Positions 50,917 through 60,482 of a stretch of DNA of 64,000 bases are shown in pieces. Made by a program: the position numbers and the translations under genes. Each line of letters opens with the position of its first letter. Position 1 is the stretch's first letter. This stretch comes from Conchocele bisecta (taxonomy: Eukaryota > Mollusca > Bivalvia > Lucinida > Thyasiridae): assembly GCA_029237695.1 (NCBI GenBank), contig JAQRGA010000042.1, positions 186,001 through 250,000 on the forward strand, read 5' to 3'. The notes below the pieces were generated by a model, which was not told the origin of the DNA, ran no database searches, and worked only from the letters and a program-made list of their open reading frames with translations.

Positions 50917-53871
50917 TTAAATTCCATCAAGTGTAACTTTATAATTTCTCTTCAAATCACGAACTGTTAATTTATATTTGCCTAATCGTATTTCAGGCTC
51001 CTCAATCACTTCACCAATTTTTGAATAATTAAAACTATTTAATACTTTTTCGAACTCAACCATTTTCTCTTTTGCAACAGTGATGACAAACCTACTATTT
51101 GTCTCAGAAAAAATAAGTTCTGCTTCTAAAATATTTTTAGTAGAAGGTATTTTACTAATATCAATATCTAATCCTAAATTACCCCCCATTGCCATTTTAG
51201 CAAAAGCCACCCCTAAACCGCCTAATTCAGGTACAGTGATAGAACGAACCAGACTTCGATGCGTTAATTTATTGATAGCTTTATATAATAAACAAGCTCT
51301 GTTTCCATCTACTTTTGGAACATTATTACCTGTATATCCTAACATTGCAAAATATTCACTTCCCCCAAGTTCAGGCTTAGTCTCTCCAATAATATAAATA
51401 GCATCACCTGCAAATTTAGCATCTAATGATACTGCATTGTCTATATCAGATATTTTTGCAATAGTACTAAAAAGTACTGTAGGAGGAATAGATATTTTTT
51501 TCCCACCTTTGGTACTATCATTTTTCATACTGTCTTTGCCTGAAATACATGGAGTTTTAAATATTTTTGTATAATCATATAAAGCCTTATTTGCTCTTAC
51601 CAACTGAGCAAGTTTGTATTCTCCATCAGGTGTTTTTTCACTCTGAACAGGGTCAGGCCAGCAAAAATTATCTAATCCGGCCATACGGTTAAAATCTGCA
51701 CCTGCAGCAATACTTCTTCTTACTGCAAGATCAATTACAGAAGCCATCATATGATATGTATCAATATCACTATATCTAGGCAATACTGCAGAGGCAAGTA
51801 CAATTCCTTCTCGACCTAAAGGCTCTAGCATAAAAATACCTACATCATTTTTAACATCTCTATTTTTACCGATAAAGGGTTTGATAACACTCAGACCTTT
51901 TACTTCATGGTCGTATTGTCTACCTTTAAATTCATTTGTGCAGATATTAAGTCTTAAAATAAGGTTTAACATGTCTTTACTTATATTTCTTCTGATAAGT
52001 TCTTTTTGAGTAGGTTCAGACCATTTAGGTTTTATCCATTTAGCTTTTAGCTGCATTTTTGGACAACCACCATAAAGAAAGTTTATATCCATTAAAGCAA
52101 CAGTTTTTCCATTAAATAAAAGATGAATTTTACCACTATCAGTAAATCTACCGAGTACACTAATTTCTATTTCTCTTGCTTTGGCAAGAGCTTTAAATTC
52201 TTTAATATTTTCTTCAGGCACAGCAAATGACATTCTTTCCTGTGCTTCAGAAACAAGAATCTCCCAAGGATTTAAACCAGCATATTTTACAGAAGCCTTT
52301 CCTAAATCCATTTTACATCCGCCACACTCTTTAGCCATTTCACCAATTGAAGATGAAAGTCCTCCGGCACCATTATCAGTTACAAACCTATATAATCTTC
52401 GATCTCTTGCTTCATAAATAAAATCACCCATCATTTTTTGCGTTATAGGATCTCCTATCTGTACTGCTTGAACAGGACTGTCTTTATGAAGTTCTTCACT
52501 GGAAAATGTTGCTCCGTGAATACCGTCCTTACCTATTCTTCCTCCTGCCATAACAATTAAATCACCTGAAAGAATTTCTTTTTCGAATCCTTTTACATCT
52601 CCTATTTTTTTAGGGAGTTTACCAACTGTACCACAAAAGACTAATGGCTTTCCAGTATATCTTTCATCAAAATATTCCCACCCATTACCATAAGGAATAC
52701 CACTCTGATTACCCCCGTCAATAACACCTTTATGAATTCCGTCTCTTAATCTTCTCGGATGTAAAAGACCTTTAGGTACTAATGCTTTATCTGTAAAAGG
52801 AGAACCTAAGCAATACCCCCAGACATTAATCAATAATTCGGCACCCATTCCTGTGCCCATAGGATCTCTATTAACGCCTACTATACCGGTCATTGCTCCT
52901 CCATAAGGATCAAGTGCTGATGGACTGTTATGTGTTTCAACTTTAAAAACAATATCTGTACTGTCATTAAATGCTATTACGCCTGCATTATCATGAAAAA
53001 CTGAAACCAGCCAGTCAACTTCTTCGGCTATTTCATCAGTACTCTTAACAATAAAGGTTCTAAAGCATGAAACTATTTTTTCTATTTTTCCGTTTTCATC
53101 TTCATACTCTATTTCAGCATCAAAAACTTTATGGCTGCAATGTTCAGACCATGTTTGAGCAATACATTCAAGTTCAACATCTGTAGGATTATTATTTAAA
53201 CCTATTTCGGTTCTATTTTTCGCATTTTTAAAATAGAACTGTATAGCTTTCATCTCTTTTAAACTAAGAGCTAAAATACCTTTTTTACTTATTTTAATTA
53301 ATTTTTCATCTGAAACATCAAAATTTACTTCTTTAACACCAGGCTTTGAAATTTGCTTTACATACGGAATATTATCAGGAAGTTTATTTTTATCAACTTC
53401 ATTTTTAGATAAGATTGTAATTGTCTGAATTAGTTCATTGGCTAATAAACTTTCGGCAATTTGTTTTATATCCTCTCTCTCTAATTCTTTCCCTTTAAAT
53501 AAATATTCTGTAGAGCTAAAAATTTTTTCTTTAGATTTTTTCAGTTTTCTACCAAGGATATCACCAACAGCTAAAAATGCTGTTTTTCCGATATTATCTG
53601 TAACCCCAGGCAGAAAGCCAACAATTAAAATCCAGTCATAATCTAAATCGAAAGAAACTCCTATTTTCACTTTTTGTATTACAGGATTAACTAATTCTGA
53701 TCCTATTAGCACTACTTCATCTTTAGTGATATTAGCAGAAATAGTATATACATCACGTGTCTTCATATCTGCTATATTTTTATTAAAAATATCTTTGATT
53801 TGCTGTTTAGCAGTTTCTGCTTTGATATCTTTAAAGCCTGGCAAGGTAGATATTTCAATTCTGCAAATCAT
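50917..53871 (-). CDS. purL: phosphoribosylformylglycinamidine synthase, PurS-PurL fusion
   Basis: 984 residues. The N-terminal 150 residues carry PurS-like beta-alpha units (ICRIEISTLPGFKDIKAETA). The synthetase domains begin near 210 with CIAQTWSEHCSHKVF and contain KVETHNSPSALDPYGGAMTG, GGRIGKDGIHGATFSSEE and FVTDNGAGGLSSSIGEMA; the second half has CISGKDSMKND and VPELGGLGVAFAKMA. It is longer than small PurL (about 600-750) and lacks the glutaminase domain of large PurL (about 1300), matching PurSL fusions. A separate PurQ must supply ammonia and is not in the window. Confidence 0.93.
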   Translation of the reverse strand: MICRIEISTLPGFKDIKAETAKQQIKDIFNKNIADMKTRDVYTISANITKDEVVLIGSELVNPVIQKVKIGVSFDLDYDWILIVGFLPGVTDNIGKTAFLAVGDILGRKLKKSKEKIFSSTEYLFKGKELEREDIKQIAESLLANELIQTITILSKNEVDKNKLPDNIPYVKQISKPGVKEVNFDVSDEKLIKISKKGILALSLKEMKAIQFYFKNAKNRTEIGLNNNPTDVELECIAQTWSEHCSHKVFDAEIEYEDENGKIEKIVSCFRTFIVKSTDEIAEEVDWLVSVFHDNAGVIAFNDSTDIVFKVETHNSPSALDPYGGAMTGIVGVNRDPMGTGMGAELLINVWGYCLGSPFTDKALVPKGLLHPRRLRDGIHKGVIDGGNQSGIPYGNGWEYFDERYTGKPLVFCGTVGKLPKKIGDVKGFEKEILSGDLIVMAGGRIGKDGIHGATFSSEELHKDSPVQAVQIGDPITQKMMGDFIYEARDRRLYRFVTDNGAGGLSSSIGEMAKECGGCKMDLGKASVKYAGLNPWEILVSEAQERMSFAVPEENIKEFKALAKAREIEISVLGRFTDSGKIHLLFNGKTVALMDINFLYGGCPKMQLKAKWIKPKWSEPTQKELIRRNISKDMLNLILRLNICTNEFKGRQYDHEVKGLSVIKPFIGKNRDVKNDVGIFMLEPLGREGIVLASAVLPRYSDIDTYHMMASVIDLAVRRSIAAGADFNRMAGLDNFCWPDPVQSEKTPDGEYKLAQLVRANKALYDYTKIFKTPCISGKDSMKNDSTKGGKKISIPPTVLFSTIAKISDIDNAVSLDAKFAGDAIYIIGETKPELGGSEYFAMLGYTGNNVPKVDGNRACLLYKAINKLTHRSLVRSITVPELGGLGVAFAKMAMGGNLGLDIDISKIPSTKNILEAELIFSETNSRFVITVAKEKMVEFEKVLNSFNYSKIGEVIEEPEIRLGKYKLTVRDLKRNYKVTLDGI

Positions 53872-54000
53872 AATTTTTCTCTATCTATTAAATTTGAGTT
53901 CAAAATTATATTACTAAAAGTTAATTATTTATTTACGACAGGTATAATAATATATAATTAACAATTATGGATTAATAATTACAAAGTAATAGTTGAATTT

Positions 54001-54954
54001 TTATTTATATTTTGCTTTTGGGTGAGCCATGCGGTAGACATTTTTCATATGTTCAGTATTGATATGAGTATATATCTGCGTAGTGCTTAAACTTGCATGC
54101 CCCAAAAATTTCTGAATACTTCTTAAATCAGCACCTGCATCAAGCAGATGAGTGGCAAATGAGTGTCTCAATTTATGTGGTGTAAGTTCAGGTGATAATC
54201 CTAAAAATAGAATATATTTTTTAAAAAATCTTTGGAAAGATCTAGGAGTAATTCGTCCGCCGTTCTGATTAATAAAAAAAGGTGAATCAGGTCGATTGTT
54301 AACTGTCCAGTTTCTACGCAGATTCATGTAACTTTTCAATGCTTTAATCGCAGGTTTTCCAAGTGGACAAATACGCTCTTTTTTCCCCTTACCTTTTAGT
54401 TTTACAATAGAACTTAATGTATCTAAATCTTTAATATTAATATCTAGAGTTTCACTGATTCTAGCTCCGCAGCTATAGATAAGCTCTAATATTGCAGTAT
54501 CCCTTTTCATCGAAAGGTTAGCATTATTTTCACTTTTAATATTTCCGTTTGCAATCGCTATTTTCCAGTATTTTTCAGGTGTTTCAAGTAGAATCTTAAC
54601 TTCAATAACTGATAAGTATTTTGGAAGATGTTTATCCATTTTAGGAGAAGATACATTAGCGAAAGGATTATTATCTAAATCTCCTTCCCTGATCATAAAT
54701 TTATAAAAGGATCTGAGAGATGACATTTTTCTATTTAATGATCTTTTTGAACAGCCTAAACCCTGACACTCTACTAGATAATTTCTTACATCAGGGACGG
54801 TAATAGAGTTCCATTCGATTTTATCAACATCGGAACTATCAAGTATTATTTCACTAAACTGCTTAATATCCTGCAAATAACTATTTATAGTATTTTTAGA
54901 AGCCTGCTTCTCATTTTGTAAATATGACAAATAATTTTTTATTTTACTATTCAT
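54001..54954 (-). CDS. xerC: tyrosine recombinase XerC
   Basis: 317 residues. N-terminal SAM-like domain (SYLQNEKQASKNTINSYLQD), then catalytic residues: R in CGARISETLDI, K in KGKGKKERICPLG, HKLRHSFATHLL, GHASLSTTQIYTH with the tyrosine. The ending AHPKAKYK resembles the AHPRAK tail of XerC rather than XerD, which decides the name. A 20-residue charged insertion follows ETPEKYW. It resolves chromosome dimers at dif with XerD. It stands alone between purSL and R-M debris. Confidence 0.88.
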   Translation of the reverse strand: MNSKIKNYLSYLQNEKQASKNTINSYLQDIKQFSEIILDSSDVDKIEWNSITVPDVRNYLVECQGLGCSKRSLNRKMSSLRSFYKFMIREGDLDNNPFANVSSPKMDKHLPKYLSVIEVKILLETPEKYWKIAIANGNIKSENNANLSMKRDTAILELIYSCGARISETLDINIKDLDTLSSIVKLKGKGKKERICPLGKPAIKALKSYMNLRRNWTVNNRPDSPFFINQNGGRITPRSFQRFFKKYILFLGLSPELTPHKLRHSFATHLLDAGADLRSIQKFLGHASLSTTQIYTHINTEHMKNVYRMAHPKAKYK

Positions 54955-55030
54955 TTAAATTAATAAAAAACTGAGAACGATTTTAATAATACTAAAAAAC
55001 TATAACCAAAATAAGAAATTAATATTTGAA

Positions 55031-55512
55031 TTAATTTACTACTCTGGAACGGACTGTAATGGCTATTGAATTAGGCAGTCTTATGCTCTGCTTTTTTATG
55101 TTTTTAAAGCAATTTGTTTTGTAATTTTTTTTAATTATTGCTTTTAGTATATTTACTGCAACACCATTCCCAAATTGCTTATAAAACTCTGATAAAGAAG
55201 AGCTTATTTTAAAATTATCAGAAAAGCCCTGAATTCTAGCATACTCTCTTGGGCTTAATTTTCTAAAAATATTATTGATAAGATATAATCCTGTTTTAGC
55301 TTCTGCTCCACCTCTATAAGCTGATAATGTTATTGCATGTCCATAAGGACTGTAAATGCATTCACCTTCTTCACTTTTTTTTTGCATGGTAACTCTATCT
55401 ACTTTCAGACTACATCTTGGACTAATTTTAGTTTCACCTTGTGCAAAAAAGTTACAAACAGAATTTATATTTTTTAATATCCGGTCTAGTAAAAGATTAT
55501 TATTAAAATTCT
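55031..55512 (-). pseudogene. C-terminal fragment of a DNA cytosine-5 methyltransferase
   Basis: Open from the stop codon at 55513 to 55031, about 160 codons, with an internal ATG at 55387. Conserved motifs IX and X are clear: RKLSPREYARIQGF and FYKQFGNGVAVNIL. Before them lies part of the target-recognition region (SPYGHAITLSAYRGGAEAK). The catalytic N-terminal two-thirds (motifs I-VI, including PCQ and ENV) are missing, so it cannot methylate. It directly follows a restriction-enzyme fragment, so both halves of an R-M system have collapsed together. Confidence 0.8.
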
Positions 55513-56092
55513 ATATGTGCCGATAGATAAGAACAGGTCTTTTATCTACCTGATTAAATCCGGCAAATCTATTTGCTTTCTTTAATGATATATTTTCTAT
55601 ATATAAAATATCATCAATGATAATTTCAAGTTTGACTTGAATATCTGCTTTTTTAAATTTTAATGTTTAGTTATATTTTTCTTTTAAAACACTGAGAGAT
55701 ATTGCTTTATTAATATTTATTCTTAGAGGAATTTGGATTGCAAATATTTTCTGTATTTTCTTGGGATTGTATCCCATAACAGTTAACCAGGTCTGGGCTT
55801 CAGTATCATTTTTAAAATTTAGAAATTTGTTACAAATATCAGATTCATTAATCAAGCCACCTTTTACCATCATTGAACCTATTTGTTCTTCATTATCAAC
55901 TACTTTACTGGTAGAAATACTAGCTTGTTTAAGCTTTTTAGCAAGCCGGTATACTACTTCATAAAAGCTTTTGTCATTTTTATAATTTGAAAAAATAGTG
56001 GGAATACTCAAAAGATCTAATAATTCATCTGTAAATCTATTTTGATGCTCTTTTAAATAGTTTCTCCAATTATCCATAAAGCAAGCTTTCAC
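55513..56092 (-). pseudogene. fusion scrap: M20 peptidase start plus restriction-endonuclease piece
   Basis: From ATG 56092 the first 55 residues (WRNYLKEHQNRFTDELLDLL, then SIPTIFSNYKND) match the start of M20 family dipeptidases. The sequence then changes to GGLINESDICNKFLNFKNDT and EAQTWLTVMGYNPKKI, a pattern I associate with type II restriction enzymes, and stops at 55667. Beyond that stop the same frame continues FKKADIQVKLEII and KKANRFAGFNQVDKRPV to a second stop at 55515, also restriction-enzyme-like. Two unrelated genes have been joined by deletion and then eroded. The enzyme family is a guess from recognition. Confidence 0.55.
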
Positions 56093-56184
56093 ACTGTTAA
56101 AATACTATATAGTATGATAATAAGTCAAAGATCTGGAATAGGCAAGAAATAATAGAAAAATAAAAAGTATGAAATAAATAAGAG

Positions 56185-56258
56185 TGGCAACCCCGCGAGG
56201 ACTCGAACCTCAGCTAAGTGGACCAAAACCACTTGTGCTACCATTACACCACGGGGTT
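56185..56258 (-). tRNA. tRNA-Gln(TTG)
   Basis: Read on the minus strand: acceptor AACCCCG/CGGGGTT, anticodon arm AGTGG-TTTTGGT-CCACT with anticodon TTG, T arm TGAGG-TTCGAGT-CCTCG, discriminator G and encoded CCA (56187-56185). Its 3' half is the template by which the att fragment at 13072-13118 was identified as tRNA-Gln(CTG). Confidence 0.96.
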
Positions 56259-56310
56259 TCAAAAGAGTTAATAAGATAATATATGTTTAAATTATTTCCA
56301 GTTTTTTTTA

Positions 56311-57651
56311 CTATAACTTCATAAAATAATTATATAACTCAGGCCAAACCTCTTTTAATAAATTATTTTCATCTCGAATAATTTCTATATATTTATAATA
56401 TTTGATGGACATATTTATCAATTTATCTTCTGCATTATTTAGATAAAGAGCTATTTTTTTATATTTTTTAGCCATCAAATAAAGCTGCTGTTCATTTCTA
56501 ATAATTCTGTCGGTAAACTTATCAATATTTTTTTCATCCTTTAATAAATAAAGCTCTTTTATTATATTATCTAATGACAAAGTAAGCATAGAAGAAGATT
56601 GATATTTTAGTAATTTAAGTTGATTTATTACATATAAAATGAGATCGTCACAATTGATTATATTATCAATATTTTGATTAAGACTGTTTAATTTTACTAT
56701 TTTTTCTTCAATACCTGATTCAACTTTCATATAACATTTTACATTAGATAAATTATTAAATTTTTCTAGTGAAATTTTAATCGGCAGCGGCATCCTTGGA
56801 TTAAAGGTCATGTTATATGCTATTCTATTTAAATATTCATCCGCTTTTTTTGAAATTTCTTTGAAGTTTGAACTTGTCTTATTTTGCACATCTATTTTTT
56901 TATATAGTATTCTATATAGTACATCGCTGGAAATATTATTTTTTAGCGAACATGATTTCATCACATAATCACTAATAGCAGATTTCCCGTTATGTAAACT
57001 TAAAATAGAATAAAGTAATATTTCACTACACTCTTCGTACAATCTATAAATTGGAGTACCGTATGCTTCATTGGCAGGAAAAGTATTCACTATTTGTGAA
57101 ATTTTTAATTTTTTATCTAAAAGCATCAACTTATATACAATTGGAAAAGTATTAATTACTTTTAATGTATCTGAGCCTTCAAAAAGTGTAAACTTTTTTA
57201 AAATTGACGAAGTTATCCAAGAAATCTTTTTTATATTTTCTTTTGATATTTTTAAGCCAAATCTATCTAAAAACAGAAAATTTATAATTTTAAGCTCAAT
57301 TGTTTTATTAATTAAGTCTTTATAGTTTTTACTTATAGTCAATGTAATTCGATTGTCATCACTGCTAATTTTTAATTTAGAATCAATTGAATTTTTATAA
57401 AAATTAACAAAAATTGGTTTTGATTTATACTTACGTTCAATATAAGATGAAACTGCATTTGACATATAAACAAAATATAAACGAAATCTAGCTTTGGCGA
57501 AAGTATTTATATCATTATCAGCGATAATAATATTATTTCGTGTAATTGTTCCTGCTGAAAGTATAGAATGGATACTAAAAAATATTATGATTGCAGTAGT
57601 AGCAATAAAAATTCTGTTTAATTTTTGGGAGTACATAAAACAAGTTATCAC
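56311..57651 (-). CDS. exported protein of unknown function
   Basis: 446 residues. A hydrophobic N-terminus (FIATTAIIIFFSIHSILSAG) is a signal peptide or anchor, with likely cleavage after SAG. The rest is lysine-, asparagine- and isoleucine-rich with few aromatic landmarks and no motif I recognise; it is mostly helical toward the C-terminus with possible coiled coil at about 320-430. The start may be the internal methionine at residue 6. It precedes waaF-like and fabH genes on the same strand but lies last, over 100 bases from its neighbour. Confidence 0.55.
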   Translation of the reverse strand: MITCFMYSQKLNRIFIATTAIIIFFSIHSILSAGTITRNNIIIADNDINTFAKARFRLYFVYMSNAVSSYIERKYKSKPIFVNFYKNSIDSKLKISSDDNRITLTISKNYKDLINKTIELKIINFLFLDRFGLKISKENIKKISWITSSILKKFTLFEGSDTLKVINTFPIVYKLMLLDKKLKISQIVNTFPANEAYGTPIYRLYEECSEILLYSILSLHNGKSAISDYVMKSCSLKNNISSDVLYRILYKKIDVQNKTSSNFKEISKKADEYLNRIAYNMTFNPRMPLPIKISLEKFNNLSNVKCYMKVESGIEEKIVKLNSLNQNIDNIINCDDLILYVINQLKLLKYQSSSMLTLSLDNIIKELYLLKDEKNIDKFTDRIIRNEQQLYLMAKKYKKIALYLNNAEDKLINMSIKYYKYIEIIRDENNLLKEVWPELYNYFMKL

Positions 57652-57761
57652 ACTTCGTGCGAGTTATAAGGTTATCATTTTAAGACTTAAAAATTCTTTA
57701 TCAGTTCTGAAGTAAAAGTAATAAGCTACTGCGCAGATTTGCACACAAAATGGTATAAATT

Positions 57762-58859
57762 TTATTTGATTAATAATTTATCTATAGCTTTAAAAACTTG
57801 GTTGACTTTTACAGCTTTAAGACAATTATAGTTCTTTTTTAAATTTATGCATTCACGAGAAAAGCAGGGTGAACATGGCTGTTTTTCCAATAGGACTTTC
57901 CAATTGTGACTTAACGGTCCTGTTGAATAAGGATCAGTTGAACCAAATATAACAATACCTTTTACATCAAGAGCAGACCCTAAATGCATAGTTCCACTAT
58001 CATTAGCAATACATATAGTAGATTTTTGAAGAATATAAATCAGTTCTTCTAATGTTGTTTTACCTGTAACATTCATTATTTTTTCAGAATCTAAATTAGA
58101 GGCAAGTTTATTTGAATCTCCAATTTCTTTAGAAGTTCCTGTAATAATAATTTTACCTTTATATTTTTCTATCCAATTTTTACAGACACTTTCGTAATTT
58201 TCTAAATCCCATTTTTTAGATGGACCATAAGCTGCTCCGGGCGAAACAACCATCACATTTTTATCATCTAAAAATTTCCTTAAACATTTTATAGAAATAT
58301 TTAGGTTTTTCAATAAATTAAATTTTGGATAGCAGTTATCCCATTTAGGTGCACCCAATGCATAAACCATAGAAAGATATTTACTAGATTGATGAACTTC
58401 AGCGTACTGCTTAGATTTATGCCAGTTAACTTTAAATGATTTTTTTAGTAATAAATTTCTTAAGCCGTTAGAAACACCAAAAATATTTTTTATATGTGCT
58501 TTTTTAAAATAATATGCAGATCTAAATGAATTAACAAATAAAAAACCTACTCCAACATTTAGCCCTTTAGCTTTTTGAAGAGTACTTTTACACCACGAGG
58601 AATGGCCTGATCCTAATGGTAAGGTATAATCAATCCAGGAAATTGAGTTAAACAATGGAAGAAGATTATCTGGAGCAGCAACAAAAAAATTACAGTTTTC
58701 TGGTTTTAATTTATATAATGAATGAATGGCCGGCAGTGCCATAATAGCATCACCAAGCCAATTAGGGCTTCTTATCAGAATTCCATCTTTCCAATCACTG
58801 CCTGACAAGAGTGCTTTTGAATTTAATTCTAATGATCTATTTATATTATGTTTAGTCAT
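57762..58859 (-). CDS. waaF: glycosyltransferase family 9 (heptosyltransferase II-like)
   Basis: 365 residues. N-domain: ILIRSPNWLGDAIMALPAIH with the glycine-rich acceptor loop, MVVSPGAAYGPSKKWDLENY; C-domain: IANDSGTMHLGSALDVKGIV with the ADP-heptose-binding DSGTxH, FGSTDPYSTGPL and the Cys-rich ending (PCSPCFSRECINLKKN YNC pattern) of WaaF-type enzymes. It should add heptose to the LPS inner core or a related glycan, in line with rfaE2 at 37228. It begins 25 bases after the fabH stop on the same strand. Confidence 0.87.
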   Translation of the reverse strand: MTKHNINRSLELNSKALLSGSDWKDGILIRSPNWLGDAIMALPAIHSLYKLKPENCNFFVAAPDNLLPLFNSISWIDYTLPLGSGHSSWCKSTLQKAKGLNVGVGFLFVNSFRSAYYFKKAHIKNIFGVSNGLRNLLLKKSFKVNWHKSKQYAEVHQSSKYLSMVYALGAPKWDNCYPKFNLLKNLNISIKCLRKFLDDKNVMVVSPGAAYGPSKKWDLENYESVCKNWIEKYKGKIIITGTSKEIGDSNKLASNLDSEKIMNVTGKTTLEELIYILQKSTICIANDSGTMHLGSALDVKGIVIFGSTDPYSTGPLSHNWKVLLEKQPCSPCFSRECINLKKNYNCLKAVKVNQVFKAIDKLLIK

Positions 58860-58884
58860 TTATACTTATTATGTTAATTAAAAA

Positions 58885-59805
58885 CTAAACTCTTTTAAAT
58901 ACTGTTGACGCATACGAAAGACCTACACCAAATCCGCTTGCAAGAGCTAATTTAATTTTTTTATCATTTATAATCTTTTCAAACAAAATGGGAATAGATG
59001 TTGATACAGTATTACCATAATCAGATATATCATACATAACTTTTTCTTTTGGTAAATTCATTTTTCTAGCTATAGTAGAAATAATGATTTTACTGGCCTG
59101 ATGTATAAGGAATACATCAATATCATCCTTGGTCAAACCATTTTTTTTAATTAATTTTTCAATATCATCAGGTATTCGCTTGACTACAAAATTAAATACT
59201 CCTCTACCGTTCATATATAAAACTTTATCTTCACAAATAAGATCTTTATATGATTTTCCTGCAGTAGCAAATGTAAATTTCTCTGTTGCAAAAACAGGAT
59301 TATCACCAATTACAGTGACTGCAGCTGCATCACCAAAAAGAAGAGATGTATTTTTGTCATCAGGATCAATTATTTTTGAATAAGGGTCAGCTGTAAACAG
59401 TAAACCTTTTTTAAATCCATTTGTTTTCATAAATGACTGTATTATTGATAAGCCGTAAACAAAACCTGAACACCCCAAAGAAATATCATAAGTTGCACAA
59501 TTAGTATTAAGACCAAGTTTCCCATGAAGAATAGCGGAAGTTTGCGGTAAAGCGTAGTCAGGATTCTGTGTTATTACAACTACAACTTCAATTTCATTCT
59601 TATTAATATCAAGTTTTTTCTTTAGATTTTTATAAGCAGATACACATAAATCTGAAGTATCTTCAGAATCATCTTTTATTGCAATACGCTCAACGCCTAT
59701 TTTATTCTTTATAAACTCATCAGTAATTCCAAATTTTTTTTTCCTATCATAATTGGATATTCTTTTTTTTGGAATATAAGAGGCTATTGCTTCTATGCCT
59801 AACAT
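58885..59805 (-). CDS. fabH: 3-oxoacyl-ACP synthase III family protein
   Basis: 306 residues. Thiolase-fold triad: cysteine in DISLGCSGFVYGLSI, histidine in DVFLIHQASKII, asparagine in DYGNTVSTSIPILFEK. The start IEAIASYIPKKRISN is normal. ALASGFGVGLSYAS closes the fold. It could be housekeeping FabH or a specialised KAS III; the neighbouring glycosyltransferase suggests envelope lipid or surface-glycan modification as an alternative. FabH is usually 310-330 residues, so it is slightly short. Confidence 0.82.
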   Translation of the reverse strand: MLGIEAIASYIPKKRISNYDRKKKFGITDEFIKNKIGVERIAIKDDSEDTSDLCVSAYKNLKKKLDINKNEIEVVVVITQNPDYALPQTSAILHGKLGLNTNCATYDISLGCSGFVYGLSIIQSFMKTNGFKKGLLFTADPYSKIIDPDDKNTSLLFGDAAAVTVIGDNPVFATEKFTFATAGKSYKDLICEDKVLYMNGRGVFNFVVKRIPDDIEKLIKKNGLTKDDIDVFLIHQASKIIISTIARKMNLPKEKVMYDISDYGNTVSTSIPILFEKIINDKKIKLALASGFGVGLSYASTVFKRV

Positions 59806-59974
59806 ACTTAAACCCTTAATTTAGAAATAATTTATCTATCTCATCACTTAAACTATAATATAAAATCAGTATTAGTGCACAAATATAAAGAGATTTACAA
59901 TAATACAATATCTTAATTTTAACAGTCTTAATTTCTGAATACATCTATTTATTATGTTATAATGATGTTGAGTT

Positions 59975-60032
59975 AATACCTCTGACAGAGCTGGAGGCTT
60001 GAAAGTGTAAATCCCTAAAGGGGAGTATATTA
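59975..60032 (+). other. structured end-like block of an IS200/IS605-type remnant
   Basis: The sequence CTGACAGAGCTGGAGGCTTG, then AAAGTGTAAATCCC, TAAA, GGGGAGTA contains a compact hairpin (TCCC/GGGGA). It looks like a conserved subterminal or guide-RNA-like end of IS200/IS605 elements, and lies 40-90 bases from a transposase scrap. The RNA interpretation is tentative. Confidence 0.35.
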
Positions 60033-60074
60033 TTAAATTAATATTTAATATCGCTAATTGAATAAATCATCTTG

Positions 60075-60338
60075 AGCAAGTTCTTTTCCTGTTCTTTTTG
60101 ATTTTTATATAATTTCCAACTGTTTTCTTATCTCTGTCAACTATGCTTAAAAAGTAACTATGATCCCAAATTTTTTCACCTATATAATTTATTTTATGTC
60201 CTATACAATATTTTTTTTCTATACTTGGGTATAAAAACAATATGCTATTTGCATTCCTAACCTATATGTAATAAACTTTTATAAGTATTCATAGATTTTT
60301 TCCTTATGCTTAAATTTTTTGAGACGTTTACTCATTGG
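60075..60338 (-). pseudogene. IS200-like transposase (TnpA) remnant
   Basis: Minus-strand frames read MSKRLKKFKHKEKIYEYL, then after frame changes SIEKKYCIGHKINYIGEKIW, DHSYFLSIVDRDKKTVGNYI. The latter fits the C-terminal YFxSxVxxxxxxVxxYI pattern of IS200/IS605 TnpA. Several stops and shifts interrupt it. The remaining 59806-60482 region contains no other recognisable gene. Confidence 0.5.
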
Positions 60339-60482
60339 AAAAAATTCTACTGCTTACGGAAAAGTCAAACTATCAGAAGTACTCCACTGGAATTGGAGGT
60401 TTAACAAGATTATTTATTTATTTTAATAAATGGTTCTTTAGATACAGCCATTAAAAAGTTTAATCTAGGAAATTAATATAAT

